A DNA stretch of 64,000 bases, taken from assembly GCA_007922225.1 (NCBI GenBank), contig ML680053.1:1711434-1775433 (forward strand), given 5' to 3'. Shown one piece after another: positions 12,016 to 24,463 of this stretch. The translations under genes and the position numbers were made by a program. The stretch is from Emydura subglobosa. Lineage: Eukaryota; Chordata; Testudines; Chelidae. Numbering within the stretch: the stretch's first letter is position 1; the number at the start of each line of letters is the position of its first letter. Below the pieces are notes generated by a model, which worked only from the letters and a program-made list of their open reading frames with translations, was not told the DNA's origin and did not search any database.

Positions 12016-14351
12016 AAACATAAACCTGCACTTCCTTCCTGCATGTCTTGTGGAATTTTTAAGGCTTCATGATTCCCTGGCACGGGCCAATCAGATAATA
12101 TGTCTCTGCTTTAAAAAGTTAATCAGGGCCAGGACAATACGGAATAAACAGAATAAACATGAACTGCCCTGAACTTCTTGTTCCTACTATCAACAGTGTT
12201 AGCTTTGTGGATAAGTGCTAGTGTAGGTTATGTCGTACCTGAGAATTGGGCAGATTTGGCAGGACTGTTAAGTGCATGAGGGTCGTGCAAGCTGTGTGAC
12301 ACTTTGCATGTCTGATTTCAGGGGTAGTTTTTGAGATGTGGCCCAATTCTGAAATATAGCAGCCCTTGTCTATTACACCACTACAGTGACCAGAAGTGAA
12401 AGGGGTGTGAACTCCCTGCAGAGAGGGATTGAGAGCACGTGTAACAATAGTTTAAGTGCAAAAACTCCAATTGGCTTACATCTCTGGCTGTTTTAAGCCT
12501 GATGTTGTTTGAGCTGCTTCAGTATAAGTAGAATAGAATTTCAACTAGTTTTAGATAAAAGGCATTTGAGAGGACCAACTGTTTGCCACATAGAGGCTCT
12601 TCTAGTTATCAGTCTTTCTTGCAAGAAGAAGAAGAAAGCTATGTGGGAAAGTTTGACCAGTTTATACCAGTGTAACTCCAACTGTGGGCATTCTTACCTG
12701 ATGGAAGAGTGGCTTTTTCCAGGTTCACTTAAATCCCTTCTCAAAAAACATAAGCTAAACAAACAAACAAAAAAACAAACAAAAAGGGGGGGCACTGTTT
12801 GTACAGGAAATCAGGGTGTCTACATGGGGGATTATACTGGTATAGAGGTTAAATTCACATTTTAGCTTATACCATAAAATCTTTCCTGTGTAGTCAAGAC
12901 CTAATATTTTCAGCTGTGGGTGACAAAGAGCACCAGACATTCATGTGTCTGTTAATCCTTTAGTTCTGACATATCACTTCAGTGGACAGGGAGAGGGTTT
13001 AGTGCTCCTCTCAACTGACTTCGCAGCTCCACCCTCTCCTCCACCTCACTGCATGCATCTTCTTCACACTGCACCTCTCCATATGCACCTGCTAATATGC
13101 GAGACTCCCTTGCTTCTGCTGTGCTGGGTCCCACATCCTAGCTCTTCTACCCATCCGGCTCTCAACTCATTGTTCCTTTTTTCCCCACTCCTCCTCCTAG
13201 CTACCAGTCCTTTTCTCTCCCACTTCATTCGAAAGAAATTAGGGTTGAAGTTAAAAAATAAAATTTGTGATTGTTTTCTCATTTTTTTTAATTAAAAAAA
13301 AATTCCTCCAAATATAGGAGACATCTGCCCATCCCTACTTGTTAATGAGGGGGAGATAAAGGATCCCATGACACTTGCTGAAAGCTTCACACATACAAAC
13401 TTAATATCCTAGCCAAAATCCCCCTTTCAGTGACACAGATAAATCCCAGGCTGGGTTTGAACCATTGCTGGACATGTTAGTTAACTCGGTCTAGCTAGCT
13501 AGGTTCTTACATGGTACCCTTACTGTAGTATCTGATGATGCAAATGTGTGTAACTTACAAATTTATTGAACTACATTGAGTGTGAAGGGTGCTGTAATAT
13601 TCAGAAGTAAAATTAGGGAATTACATGGCTCAGGGGATCAATAATGGGATATTGAACATTTCAATCCTAAGTCACTGATTCAGATACCTCCTAAGCAGCT
13701 AAAGATGGAAGATCATACCAGCTGATGGCTGGTTATTGGCCTATGAGAAGTAAGTTGACAGACTGTATAACTTCTGCTTGACTAAAGCATGAAAGTAGCA
13801 TTATGCATTTAAGTCAGAGGTACACTGACCTGGTATCTGATACTGACATAAATAAACAAAGGGATCTTCATTGGGTATTTGCTACATGTTCAATAATTAA
13901 TCCTCCAACTAGTGAGTCAGCAAATATAGTATTACTGTTTATCGAGCAAATATTCCTCTAGAAGAATTTGTTGGAAAATTTCCATAGGAAAGTGCTGTTT
14001 TGATTAAATCGAATTGTTTTGCAAAATTGGAGAGATTTCGATGATTTCTAAGAACAAAAATTGTTTCAATATTTTTGTAATGAAAAATTTTGCTTTTTCA
14101 TTTTGAAACAACTTTTCACTTTGAAATTTACTTTATTTTCTATATTGTAAAAGGTCAAAACTGAAACTAAACTTTTATCAAAACGAAACATTTTGATTGA
14201 CTCAAAATGCAACTTTTTGGAGTTTTGTTTTGTGAAAAATTTTGAAATTTTGGCTTTTTGTCCTGATTAAAAAATCTCAAATATTTTCATAGGACATAAA
14301 ATCTGTTTTCCAGCCACATTTATCAATTAGTTTATCTTCAAAACCTTATAC
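12016..14351. other. Mostly unrecognised, with CAAA and TTT/AAA-rich runs
   Basis: A (CAAA)n run lies near 12755-12785. The segment 12640-12900 ends in gtgtagtcaagacc, which resembles a DNA-transposon terminus, but I cannot find its partner. The region 13980-14290 is an AT-rich stretch built from short imperfect TTTTGAAA/TTTCAAAA palindromes, probably an old repeat. No gene was recognised. Confidence 0.4.
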
Positions 14352-14754
14352 CAGAGGTCCCCAAACTGTGGGGCGCACCCCCCACAGGGGGCAGGGAGGG
14401 AGCGCCATGCAGCCCTGCTCTGCCCTGAGTTCTGCTCCAGGCCCCTGGACGCAGTGCGCAGCCTTTGTGCCCAATCCCTGCCTCGGCCCCCAGTCACAGC
14501 ACTTAGGCCCTGGCCGTGGTGTCTGGCCCCCACCTCAACCTCGGCCCCCACCGTGGTTGCTAGCACCCACCACAGCCCCTGACCACCCCATTCCCAGCCT
14601 CGGCCTCCGACCCTGACTACAGCCCTCCAACCGTGACCCGCTTCCCAGCCTCAGCCCTCGGCCCTGACTGTGGCTCCGCTTCCACTGTGGCCCCGCTGTA
14701 GCTGGGGGGGTGGAAAGGGGTAACGGGATGGGATAAAAAGTTTTCAGACCACTG
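14352..14754. mobile_element. GC-rich non-autonomous hAT transposon
   Basis: The ends are imperfect inverted repeats of the common hAT form: CAGAGGTCCCCAAACT on the left and AGTTTTCAGACCACTG on the right. The flanks ccttatac (14344-14351) and ctttatgc (14755-14762) agree at 6 of 8 positions, fitting an aged 8-bp duplication. The interior is a C-rich, locally repetitive 'cagcctcggcccc' array. Open frames inside are compositional only. Confidence 0.7.
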
Positions 14755-17700
14755 CTTTATGCTAAGGGTCTCTAGTAGAGTTAAATGGGTCTCTAGTAGA
14801 TTTTTGGGCTGCTTTCCTATGTAATGTATTTTTCCTAAGAGTTTCAGGACAGGAACTGGGGGTGTCCCTGTTTTCTGTGAAATGCCTAGCATGCATCTCA
14901 GCACTTGGAAATAGTTAATAATAAAGCAAACAGCATATTGCTGCAACCAGCAGCTTCAGTCAGCTGTTCATTTGTAGGGCAGAGACAGTCAATCCTCTGG
15001 TGCAAAAAACGCAGGATTATTTTAGCACTTGCAAGCAAAGGCAACAGCAATTCACATCTGTTGTGCAAGTTCAAAATCTTATATAAATAAATATTGTATG
15101 AGCATAAAACATTGTTGGAGGAAATTTCTGTATTAAATCTTTTGGCAAGCGCACGTGAAACAATTCTCAAAACACATGCAAAACCAAGCAGTTCCAAACA
15201 CAAGAGGAAATAAGTATGCATTTCTGTAAATAACTCTGGACATGAGAATCATTGACTCCTATTGTTTCTAATTTTACTGGAGCATAATACAAACTGCACA
15301 GCAAAAACAGAGGAATGAAATATTTCCTTGTAACTGAAATTGACTACATCAAATTTCATATTCTATGGTTTTAGAAGAAATGTGTGTATTTTGCCCAGAG
15401 CAAACAGAAAGCCACTTCAGCATTTTCAGCCAAGACACCGAAGAGTGAATGGGGCTTGTAGATTGTACAGTTGCTGTCCTTACTGTACCTGTTCTGTTAA
15501 CAATGATCAGAATTCACTCTCCAGGATTTCACTCTAGCACATTTTACCAGCAATGTTAATGTGTTTTAAATCTCTTTTTATGCCTTTTCAGAATCTGTCT
15601 CATTTGCTACGGTATTTGATTTTAAAATCAATACTTCTGGTGTAATTGTTTTAAGCAAGAGATAAGACCAAACCCTGATCTGAACACCTTAAAACTCTGA
15701 GAAAGTTCAGATCCAGCCCAGAACTTTGCAGTTCAGGATTGTGATACGCCTTACATGTCTACGTTAGCGTGAGCTCTCCCATGCTATACCTAATACAAAT
15801 CTAACGGCCAATCCAGACAGAGAGGCACAGGATTTTCTTCCAGTATTACCCTAACTATTCCCTCTATGCCTCTGGCTAACGTGTGTGTAAAGCAAATTTT
15901 TCTGGCTCATTTTATGCCTCCCGGTAATCATTTTTAGCTCTGCTTTAATGTGCTGAGGAAGTGAAACAAGTGAACGAAAGGAGAAAAAAAGGAAGCTTTT
16001 TGAAGGTCTAATACTTTTGTTCCTGGAAGCTTAGGGGACTAATTAGCATTCCAGTGGTGGGACCAGTTACTATGGCAGTACATGTTGATGGAGCACAGTT
16101 GATACAAGTGAGTTAATTCAAATCAGCCTAGAGCCATATGTTTAGGTCTGCTGTTGTTATATAACAAGTTTTTGAGGCCCTTAAAATTTCGGAGTGGAAA
16201 TGACCTTCAAGGAATTCTTAAAATAAAAATCAGCCTTCTTCTTTTCTGCCAGCACACAGTCTCATTAATTATATAAACAGGGTGAAGGATTTTAATCTTC
16301 TTTTTAAGAGTTGTTTGCATATTTATTGAGACTTATCATGCCTTTTTCACTTGGTATTCTACTGATCTGAAAGCAGAGGACACAAACATAGATATCTACA
16401 TGCTTCCCAAGATTCAGCTCAAGGGAGGTTCTCGCTCCCTTAGATGGGATACAACTGCAGAAGTCACCTTCACCCCAAAATCAATAAAGCAGGAATCGCT
16501 TGGAATTTCTATGAATTTTGTTTAAATGTTCAATATCTCTTCTCACTGTAATTTTTTAATGCTATTCCTCACTGGCCTTGAAAGTACGTAAATAAATCTC
16601 TGTAGCACTGAGATTGGTAGCAATTTCACTACAGACTAGATACACTGGATTTCAGCAAAACTTCATTCTAACATATTAGATCAGGTTTTAATCCCTCTGT
16701 GTTGAAGAGAACCAAATAAGGTTTAACAAAATCATTGTAGGGCAAAGAGCATGCGCTGGGTTTATCAGGATTATTGATTTTTCAAACCAGGCTATGGAGA
16801 CAACTTTTGTTTCTTGGCAGTTTGTTTGCATTATGGGAGAGAATGGGATTTAAGGATAAACTCTTCAATTTGTCAAACAACTCTACATTGCTACGCTCCC
16901 CACTCATAGAACAATATCACAGTTCTTTGCAGTGGAAAGGACAAGTTGATAAAAGTGTCCCCAACCACATACTATATTTTTGGGATTCCTTGTGCAAGCT
17001 GGAAATCGTCCAACTGAATCTGACCCCATCAAGTGTTGTATAAAGTGTTATTTTTTGCAAATGCTTTATTTTATACAAAAGTCAGCTCCGTTTATTTCTC
17101 TGAGACACAGCGTTTGAGCAGTATTAATGGCATCACGTTAAGCAAGGCTTCTAAAACTTGAAATAATAAAAAACACATAAAAAAGAGAAAATCTGCTTTT
17201 TTTGAGATATGGGGAGTCCAAGCGGGAATTTCACTTGTAGAGGCCAAAAAAGGTGCCATCAAGTGCAGAATATTATATTATGATAATTAAATTGTACAGT
17301 GTACCTGAATAAGGGCTATTGAGTTCTTAATAGTTAAATGACATCCTGCTAATTAAATCAAACCAGATGCAGGGCAGGAATCTTTATGCATGGACCAGCA
17401 AAGAGTTTTGTGCTTTACTGGTTTGTGACTAATAGAAGGGGCTCAAGTTTCTTCATATAAATTGTTTTGGTCTTGGTCTCCTCCCCCACCCTCCATGCGT
17501 GAACACAGGTTCTTCCTTGCTGCCCTGCTCTCCACTGCACTAGCTAATCCAGACAGGATGGAGAGGTTGTTTCCTCTATTTCTTGTTCATTTTGTCATTA
17601 CGATTTCTCCCATCTCTGAGATATTACAAGAATCGTGGTCTTCAGCAGGTCACTATTAATACTGGCTCCTTAATTTTCTGCTTGGCCCTCAGGAGTGGTG

Positions 17701-18407
17701 CAGTCTAATCCTGATGACATTGCCACCACTGTAGTCCTGAGGACTGGTCTAAACGAGCAGTTAGTGAGCAGCAGGCTGCTGTGTAAATCTACAACGCTGC
17801 AGTGTGCTGCACTCTTTCAAACTGCAGCACATCAATGCACTGTAGGGAGCCAACCTTCCTGGCTGAGAAAGCATAGATCCTAAGATTGCACTCGGTGGCC
17901 TGCTTGCTTGCTCTCTTCACTGTATAGGCAAGTCAGTGGATTTGACTCTGTCTTAAGAACTTGTACATTTTCATTTGACTTACCAGCTTTGTGCTAAGGC
18001 CTGACATTGGAGGCTTAGATTGGCTTCCCAATTCTGGTCTCTTGTCTTCTAGCCCTGAAGATGTTGTGGGTGCCTTGCCCTACAAAGTGAGTGTCAGTAG
18101 CACATTCCGAAAGATGTCAGTCTGTTGTTCCTGGACCTGAAGGTTACTGGCTGATTTATGATGGACAACTTAATAACAAGGCCCTTTTTCCTTTACATTA
18201 TATTATATTGGTGAAGGTGCTATTTGGCAAACAACTTTTTCCCAAGTCCTCTTACCTCTTGCCATGTACTGATAATACTCCTATCTTGGCCAAGTGCCAG
18301 CTCCAATTTTCTCATTGAAATTTCCACTCCAACTTGTCAAATACCTTTGGCCAACAGTTTAAGATTTTACTTTAATAGAAGAAACTTACATGCAAACCTG
18401 GCATATC
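14755..18407. other. Long unrecognised non-coding stretch
   Basis: I see no domain, RNA gene or clear repeat in this 3.6 kb. The short open frames lack any family signature. It is a candidate for unique host intergenic or intronic DNA. Confidence 0.4.
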
Positions 18408-18787
18408 AAAGAATCATAGAAGATTAGGGTTGGAAGGGACTTCAGGAGGTCATCTAGTCCACACCCCCCTGCTCCAAGCAGAACCAACCCCAACTATATC
18501 ATCCCAATCAGGGCTTTGTCAAGCCGCACCTTAAAAACCTCTAAGGATGGAGATTCTACCACCTCCCTATGTAACCCATTCCAGTGCTTCACCACCCTCC
18601 TAGTGAAAAATTTTTTCCTAAAATCCAACTCCCCCCACTGCAATTTGAGACCATTGCTCCTTGTTCTGTCATCTACTACCATTGAGAACAGCCTAGTTCC
18701 ATCCTTCCTGGAACCCCCTTTCAGGTAGTTAAAGGCTGCTATCAAATCCGCCCTCATTCTTCTCTTCTGCAGATTAAACAAGCCTAT
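18408..18787 (-). pseudogene. CR1 3' end with C-terminal ORF2 fragment
   Basis: The left end carries the CR1 3' repeat (aatcatagaagattagggttgg). The minus-strand frame 18494-18781 encodes about 95 residues of the ORF2 C-terminus: [18 protein letters not shown], then [18 protein letters not shown], then [15 protein letters not shown]. The frame is open, so this copy is fairly young, but the RT catalytic region is missing because of 5' truncation. The same region occurs at 47385-48330. Confidence 0.85.
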
Positions 18788-19134
18788 GTTGACTTATGTA
18801 TGGCATATGTTGACCCGGGCAAGTGTTGGCAGTAAAATGTTAGATATTAATGTGCTCTTGTCCATATTTATGAGTAAAATGGTTGCTTGCATGCTTTTAC
18901 AAGCTAGACTATACTCAGATTGTGCTCTTTTAACACGTTCTCATAAAATGCCCTTTAGAGGGAGTTATTTTACAGTTTATTTGCCCCATATTTATTTGTT
19001 TTTATGAAAACTTTCTCGTAAGAATTCCAGAGCCTCCTGCTCAGACCTCTCTCCACTGTTTTGCAGTCATTCACTCATAGAGGATATATTACAAGTTGAT
19101 TACTATTTGTTTATTGGATAAGCGCGGCCAGCAT

Positions 19135-19605
19135 CCTCAGTTCTATAATAATAATATATAGTGCTTAGCAAATACTAATCCTAACAAAGCCCTATAAAGC
19201 AGGTAGATCAGTATTTTCCTCATTTTATAGCTAATGAAACTGAGACAGAGAGGTTGGGATTTGCCTGAGGCCACTCACCAAGTCAGTGTCAGAATCAGGA
19301 TTAGAACCTAGAGGTAAAAAGGATTTTTAAAAAAAGGATAAAAAACCTGTGGCTGGCCCAGGTCAGCTGACTTAGGCTTCGGGGCTGAAAAATTGCTTTG
19401 CAGCTATTCAGGCTCAAGCTGAAGCCTTAGCTCTGGGACCCTGTGAGGGTGGAGGGTCCCAGGACTAGGACTCCAGCTGGACGCTGAAGGTCTACACAAC
19501 CTTTTTTAGCCTCATAGCCCAAGCCAGCTGGCTCTTATCCCTGTGTAGACATACCCTAGATGTCCTGATTCCAGTCCTATGCTCTAACCACTCATTCAAG
19601 CCCCA
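19135..19605 (-). mobile_element. MIR SINE split by a MITE
   Basis: The order 'cctcattttatagctaatgaaactgagacagagagg', 'ggccactcaccaagtcagtg', 'caggattagaacct' is the MIR core on the minus strand. The rest of the MIR (gtcctgattccagtcctatgctctaacca) resumes at 19561 after an insertion at 19313-19556. MIR is an ancient tRNA-derived SINE shared across amniotes, so this is one of the oldest repeats here. Confidence 0.75.
19313..19556. mobile_element. MITE inside the MIR
   Basis: A 244-bp non-coding insert is flanked by TAGA on both sides (19309-19312 and 19557-19560). The right end reads gtgtagacataccc. The left begins ggtaaaaagg, so terminal symmetry is weak. The right terminus resembles that of the 50886-51142 MITE (gaagacatacccc). 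Superfamily is uncertain; the last three bases of the flank would also fit a 3-bp duplication. Confidence 0.55.
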
Positions 19606-20199
19606 GTGTAGCGGTGCGGGGCCGTCCTTCCTTGTCAGTCTGCGAGGGAGGCCACGCCCCTGCCTTGTCGCACCTGTGCAGGCAGGCTCAAAGCAGGGAA
19701 TTAGCTCCCTCTGGTACCCAGGCCCTCAGGCAGGGCTGGGCGACTAAGCAGTCTGTGGCCCCAGGGCTGGGCGACTAAGCAGTGTGTGGCCCTGGGCTCT
19801 CAGGCAGGTCAGGGATGAGCAGCAAACACTGTCTAGGAGCCCAGGTAAAGAGCTGAGCGCCAGGCAGTCTAGGGCTCAGGTCTTCGGTCGGGGTATCTGA
19901 GGTTCAGGATCATCAGTCTCCCTGCGGTAAATGGCTAGTGGCAGCACCTCAGCGACCCAGGCAGCTTTGGTAGCTCCTCGGTGTCCTGGGCCATGCCCCC
20001 CGCTACTCCCAGTCCACCAAAGCACATGGTTAACTTTGAGAACCCTGGGTAATCCTACTGAAGTCAGTGCCACTGCTCAAATGCTTGAGGACCTTTCCAG
20101 TCCTGTGATTCTATGTGCTCAAGTGCTTTCCTGGGTCACAGCCTTATATCCATGTCTGTGCAAAGGGACAGATAAAAGAACAGCTGTTAACAGGTACCA
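19606..20199. repeat. GC-rich block with a tandem duplication
   Basis: GC-rich relative to its flanks. The unit 'gggctgggcgactaagcagt' occurs twice in tandem near 19734-19795, with about 30-bp spacing. I suspect part of an LTR or other interspersed repeat but see no termini. The short open frames are not convincing. Confidence 0.35.
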
Positions 20200-20589
20200 G
20201 TTATATAGAATCGTAGGACTGTGAGGGACCTCGGGAGGTCATCTAGTCCAGTCCCCTGCACTCATGGCGGGACTAAGCATTATCTAGACCATCTCTGACA
20301 GATGTTTGTCTCACCTGCTCTTAAAAATTTCCAGTTTATTCCAGTATTTAACTGACAGTTAGGAAGTTTTCCCTAATGTCCAACCTAAACTGCCCTTGCT
20401 GGAATTTAAGGCCATTTCTTCTTTCCTATTCCCAGAAATTAAGGAGAACAAATTTTCTCCCTCTTCCTTGTAACAACCTTTTAGGTACGTGAAAATTGTT
20501 ACCATGTCCCCCCCCTCAGTCTTCTCTTCTCCAGACTAAACAAACCCAGGTTTTTCAATTTTCCCTCATAGATCATGTTTGCTAGACCT

Positions 20590-21015
20590 TTAATGGTTTT
20601 TGTTGCTGTTTCTCTGGGCCTTTTCCAATTTGTCCACATCTTTCCAGAAATGTGGTGCGCAGAACTGGACAAAATACTCCAATTGAGGCCTAATCAATGG
20701 AGAGTAGAGCAGAAGAATTACTTCTAGTGTCTTGCTTACAACATTCCTGATAATACATCCCAGAATGATGTTTGCTTTTTGACTCATGTTTAGCTTGTGA
20801 TCCACTATGACTTCCAGATCTCTTTCTGCAGTACTTTTTCCTACGGAATCATTTCCCATTTTGTATGTGTGCAACTGATTGTTCCTTCCTAAGTGGAGTA
20901 CTTTGCATTTGTCCTTATTGAATTTCATCCTATTTACTTCAGACAATTTCTCCAGTTTGTCCAGATCATTTTGAATTTTAATCCTATCTTTCAAAGCACT
21001 TGGTGTTGTCCACAA
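20590..21015 (-). pseudogene. CR1 ORF2 reverse transcriptase C-terminal fragment
   Basis: An open run of 141 codons covers the region after the catalytic box. Recognisable blocks are RIKIQNDLDKLEKLSEVNRM, FNKDKCKVLHLGRNNQL, AERDLEVIVDHKLNMSQ and LIRPQLEYFVQFCAPHFWK. These are the CR1 RT thumb and connection. The catalytic FADD box lies just upstream but is not in this open frame. Part of the 20200-25345 element. Confidence 0.8.
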
Positions 21016-21288
21016 ACTTTATGAGTGTGCTCTCTATGCCGTTATCTAAATCATTGATGAAGCTATTGAACAGAACCAGACCCACAACTGATCCCTGAGG
21101 GACCTCACTCAATATGCCCTTCCAGCTTCACTGTGAATCACTGATAACTACTCTCTGGGAACAGTTTTCCAACCATTTATGCACCCACCTTCTAGTAGCT
21201 CCATCTAGGTTGTATTTCCCTAGTTTGTTTATGAAAAGGTTTGTTTATGAAAAGGTCATGCAAAGAAGTATCAAAAGCCTTACTAAAG

Positions 21289-21669
21289 TCAAGATATACC
21301 ATATCTACTGCTTCCCTCCATCCCCCCATTTGTTACCCTGTCAAAGAAAGCTATCAGGTTGATTTGACACGATTTATTCTGGACAAATCCATGCTGACTG
21401 TTACATATCACCTTATTATCTTCTAGGTGTTTGCAAATTGATTGCTTAATTATTTGCTCCATTGTCTTTCTGGGTACTGAAGTTAAACTGACTGGTCCGT
21501 AATTTCCTGGGTTGTTCTTATTTCCCTTTTTATAGATTGGCACTATATGTACCCTTTTCCAGTCCTTTGGAATCTCTCCTGTCTTCCATGACTTTTTGAA
21601 GATAATTGTTAATGGCTCAGATAACTCCTCAGCTCTGAGTATTCTAGGGTGTATTTGACTTGAAGACAT
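21289..21669 (-). pseudogene. CR1 ORF2 reverse transcriptase N-terminal fragment
   Basis: An open run of 126 codons contains the RT fingers: IPKDWKRVHIVPIYKKGNK followed by NPGNYGPVSLTSVPRKTMEQ, then NKVICNSQHGFVQNKSC. This corresponds to RT motifs 0-2 of the jockey/CR1 group. It ends before the palm. The same element continues at 20590-21015. Confidence 0.8.
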
Positions 21670-21719
21670 TTAACTTATCTAAGTAATTTTTAACTTGTTC
21701 TTTCCCTATTTTAGGATAG

Positions 21720-22005
21720 GGACTTGGAATGGTTATCTCATTACAAGAAGTAATTGTCATTGTTCACACATTCTCACCTTCTGATCAATGGTTGTGAATA
21801 GGCCTCATCTACTCTAACTGAATTGACTTTGTTAGCACTTGCCGTCCCCATTGTTGTTTCTTACCCTTGGATGTATATATATACCTCCTATCTGTGATTT
21901 CCATTTCATGCATCTGACGAAGTGGGTTGCAGCCCACGAAAGCTTATGCCCGCAGAAATTTGTTAATCTTTAAGGTGCTACAGGACTCTCATTGTTTTTT
22001 CTCAT
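21720..22005 (+). mobile_element. Penelope-like 3' tail with hammerhead-like core
   Basis: About 285 bp inserted in CR1. At 21914-21920 lies CTGACGA, then stem GTGGG (21922-21926) / CCCAC (21933-21937), then CGAAA, GC-TTAT-GC (21942-21949), then gttaatctttaaggtgctac. This is the layout of a minimal hammerhead ribozyme (CUGANGA box, stem II, GAAA, very short stem III), known to occur in Penelope-like retroelements. The base expected to be U at position 16.1 is C in both copies, so activity is doubtful. Flanking CR1 sequence is slightly deleted. Confidence 0.6.
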
Positions 22006-22637
22006 TTTCACTGGCATTCACTATTTTAGATGTCCAGTCACTACTAACCTTTTTGGTGAAAACTGAAACAAAAAAGCCATTTAGCACTTCTGCCATTTCC
22101 ACGTTTTCTGTTGTTGTTTCCCCCACCCATTGAGTAATGGGCCTACCCTGTCCTTGGTCTTCCTCTTGCTTCTTGTTACCCTTCATGTCTCTAGCTAATT
22201 GAATCTCATTTTGTGACTTGGCCTTTCTAATTTTGTCCCTACATAATTGTGTTTATTTATTTATATTCATCCTTTGTAATTTGGTCTTGTTTCCACTTTT
22301 TGTAGGACTCTCTTTTGAGTTTCAGATCATTGCAGATCTCCTAGTTAGGCCAGGGTAGTCTCTTGCCATATTTCCTTTCTCTCCTACACAATGGGATAGT
22401 TTGCTCTTGTGCCTTTAATAATGTCCTTTGAAAAACTACCAACTCTCTTGAACTGTTTTTCCCCTTAGATTTGCTTCTCATGGATCTTATCTACCGTCTC
22501 CCTGAGTTTTCTAAAGTCTGCCTTTCTGAAATCCATTATCTTTTTGATGCTGTTTTCCCTCTTTTCATTCCTTAGAATCATGAACTCAAACCATTTCATG
22601 ATCACTTTCACCCAAGCTGCCTTCCACTTTCAAATTC

Positions 22638-22874
22638 TCAACCAGTGCCTCCCTGTTTGTCAAAATCAAGTCTAGAACAGCCTGTCCCATTGTAACTTTC
22701 TCTACCTTCTGAAATAAAAAAAATGTCTCCAATACATTCCAACAACTTGTTGGATAATCTGTGGCCTGCTGTGTTGTTTTCCCAGCATATGTCTGGGTAA
22801 TTGAAATCCCCCATCACCACCAAATCCTGTGCTTTGAATAATTTTGTAAGTTGTTTAAAAAAAGCCTCATCCAC
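22638..22874 (-). pseudogene. CR1 ORF2 endonuclease fragment
   Basis: An open run of 78 codons carries [17 protein letters not shown]. The Gly-Asp-Phe-Asn core is the catalytic GDFN motif of the apurinic-type endonuclease of non-LTR retrotransposons. The frame ends near RLDFDKQGG, close to the DIRS copy B junction. The N-terminal part of the same endonuclease lies about 2.3 kb to the right, beyond the DIRS insertion. Confidence 0.8.
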
Positions 22875-23243
22875 CCATTCTTCCTGGTTAGGTCATCTGT
22901 AGTAGACCCCTACCATGACATCACCCTTGTTTCTTCTTCGAGTGCTTGCTCATGTCCATTCCCAAATTAGGTGTGTGTGCGCGCCACATTCACCGGTGTC
23001 AGACAACTTTTTTCCTCTGGTGGTACTCATAGGAGCCGACTCTAGTGCCCCCTGCAGCGGCACGCATATGCACCCGCATATAGGCACTGTCGGCTCCCCC
23101 TCCCTCTTAGTTCCCTCTTGCCACCAGTGGAGGTCCTGGAATGTCTTTTGCCTTTGCAAGTTCTCTTGCTAAAACCTAGTGGTTTATTCATTGTTCTAGT
23201 TAATAGTTTAGTTATAGTTGGTTCCAATTTGTTAGTTGTTAGA

Positions 23244-23663
23244 ATCCCTGGGTCAGGATTTAAACCTTGCGCTTCATGTAAGAAGTCTATGCTGAGAAGC
23301 GACCCATGTCAAAGTTGTTCAAAGTGTTTGGGAGAAGCGAATGTTCGTGAGAGGTGCAAAATCTGTCAAAGTTTTTGCTCTCGGACTAAGAGAGAACGAG
23401 ATATTCGTCTCAAGGCCATCCTGATGGAGTCGGCCTTTACATCGGTGTCGGAGCCAGGCAGATTGGACTCAGCACTGAGCACAACGGCCTTGATGCGCAG
23501 TGTTCCTCCAGCGTCCTCTTCCTCATCTCAGCACCGTTCACGATCCCTGGTGCCAAAGAGGAGGCCAAAGAAGACTCTCACAGAGTGGGGATGCTTCCCT
23601 GCGGAAAAATCTAAGGTAGACCAGGCGAGACCTGTGTCTGGCCGCCAATCCTCCCTGCTTTAG
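23244..23663 (+). pseudogene. DIRS copy B gag, N-terminal Cys-rich part
   Basis: The frame contains FKPCASCKK, then CQSCSKCLGE, then CKICQSFCSRTKRERDIRLK. Paired Cys-x2-Cys motifs match the N-terminus of DIRS copy A gag (starting 37106). The start codon equivalent to copy A is ATC at 23244-23246, so the initiator appears lost. A Ser/Arg-rich tract follows and the frame stops at 23663. The role in the element is inferred to be nucleic-acid binding. Confidence 0.7.
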
Positions 23664-24463
23664 AAGGGTCCCTCGCTGCTGCCAGTGTCGACCCCGGCAC
23701 CAGGCCCTCCACTGACTCTGGGTAGCGGTAGAGGCCCTCACCGCCTGGTGGTGCCATCAACCCTGGAGGCTTTCCAGGCAATGAAAGACCTCCTGTCATC
23801 AGCCATGCCATCAATCCCGAGGAACGGCAGGCCACACCAACATATCGAGGGACAGAACTGGCCGACAGTCCCCATCTTCGAGGCACCATTCACCAATGTG
23901 TAGGCGGTCCCCAGAGTCGAGATTATGTTCTCCAGGTCAAGGCAGTATCAGACCAGGCTCCCGCTGTCCGTCTCTGGAGGATTGGCACTGAACGGAACAC
24001 CGTCATGGAGCTACAGAGCAATGCAGGTTTCTGGATTCACAGCACATCTCCCCAGCACCGCGACCTCGCTCGCCTAGTACATATAAAAAACCAAAGGACA
24101 TGAGCAGGTCTTGGCACGCCCATCGCTCGGGTTTTCCGGTGCCGGAGCAGCAGCATGTTCCACATGGCACCGTGAGATATTCAGACTCAGTGTCTTCCTG
24201 GCCTTCGGATAGCAACACCTCCTCCTCGGGCAGCGAGGAGGTTATTCATATGAGGCAGACCATGGCACTGATGCCTGGCTTTCCTACGGCGCCGCCAATG
24301 AGAGTGTGACCCCAGGGTCAATGGCCCAGACCATGACCTTACTGGTGGGGGTTTCCTTTGGGATTGTACAGTCTGGTTCGGGGAGAAGAAACATCATACC
24401 ATAGTCCTCCATCCCTCAAAGTTCGGTGGTGCACAAGGAAATGGAGAATGACCGTGAGGGTTC

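Noticed and set aside
13435..13475. tRNA-like B-box (ggctgggtttgaacc)
   Set aside because: No A-box or foldable cloverleaf around it; a chance match or trace of an old SINE.
13980..14290. AT-rich palindromic stretch as a possible scaffold attachment region
   Set aside because: Composition alone is not enough; it looks like an old dispersed repeat.
14327..14946. Proline-rich frames around the C-rich array
   Set aside because: They arise from the repetitive filler of a hAT element.
17690..17883. 'gactggtctaaac' with agcagcaggctgctgt hairpin as a MITE
   Set aside because: No matching second terminus or duplication was found.
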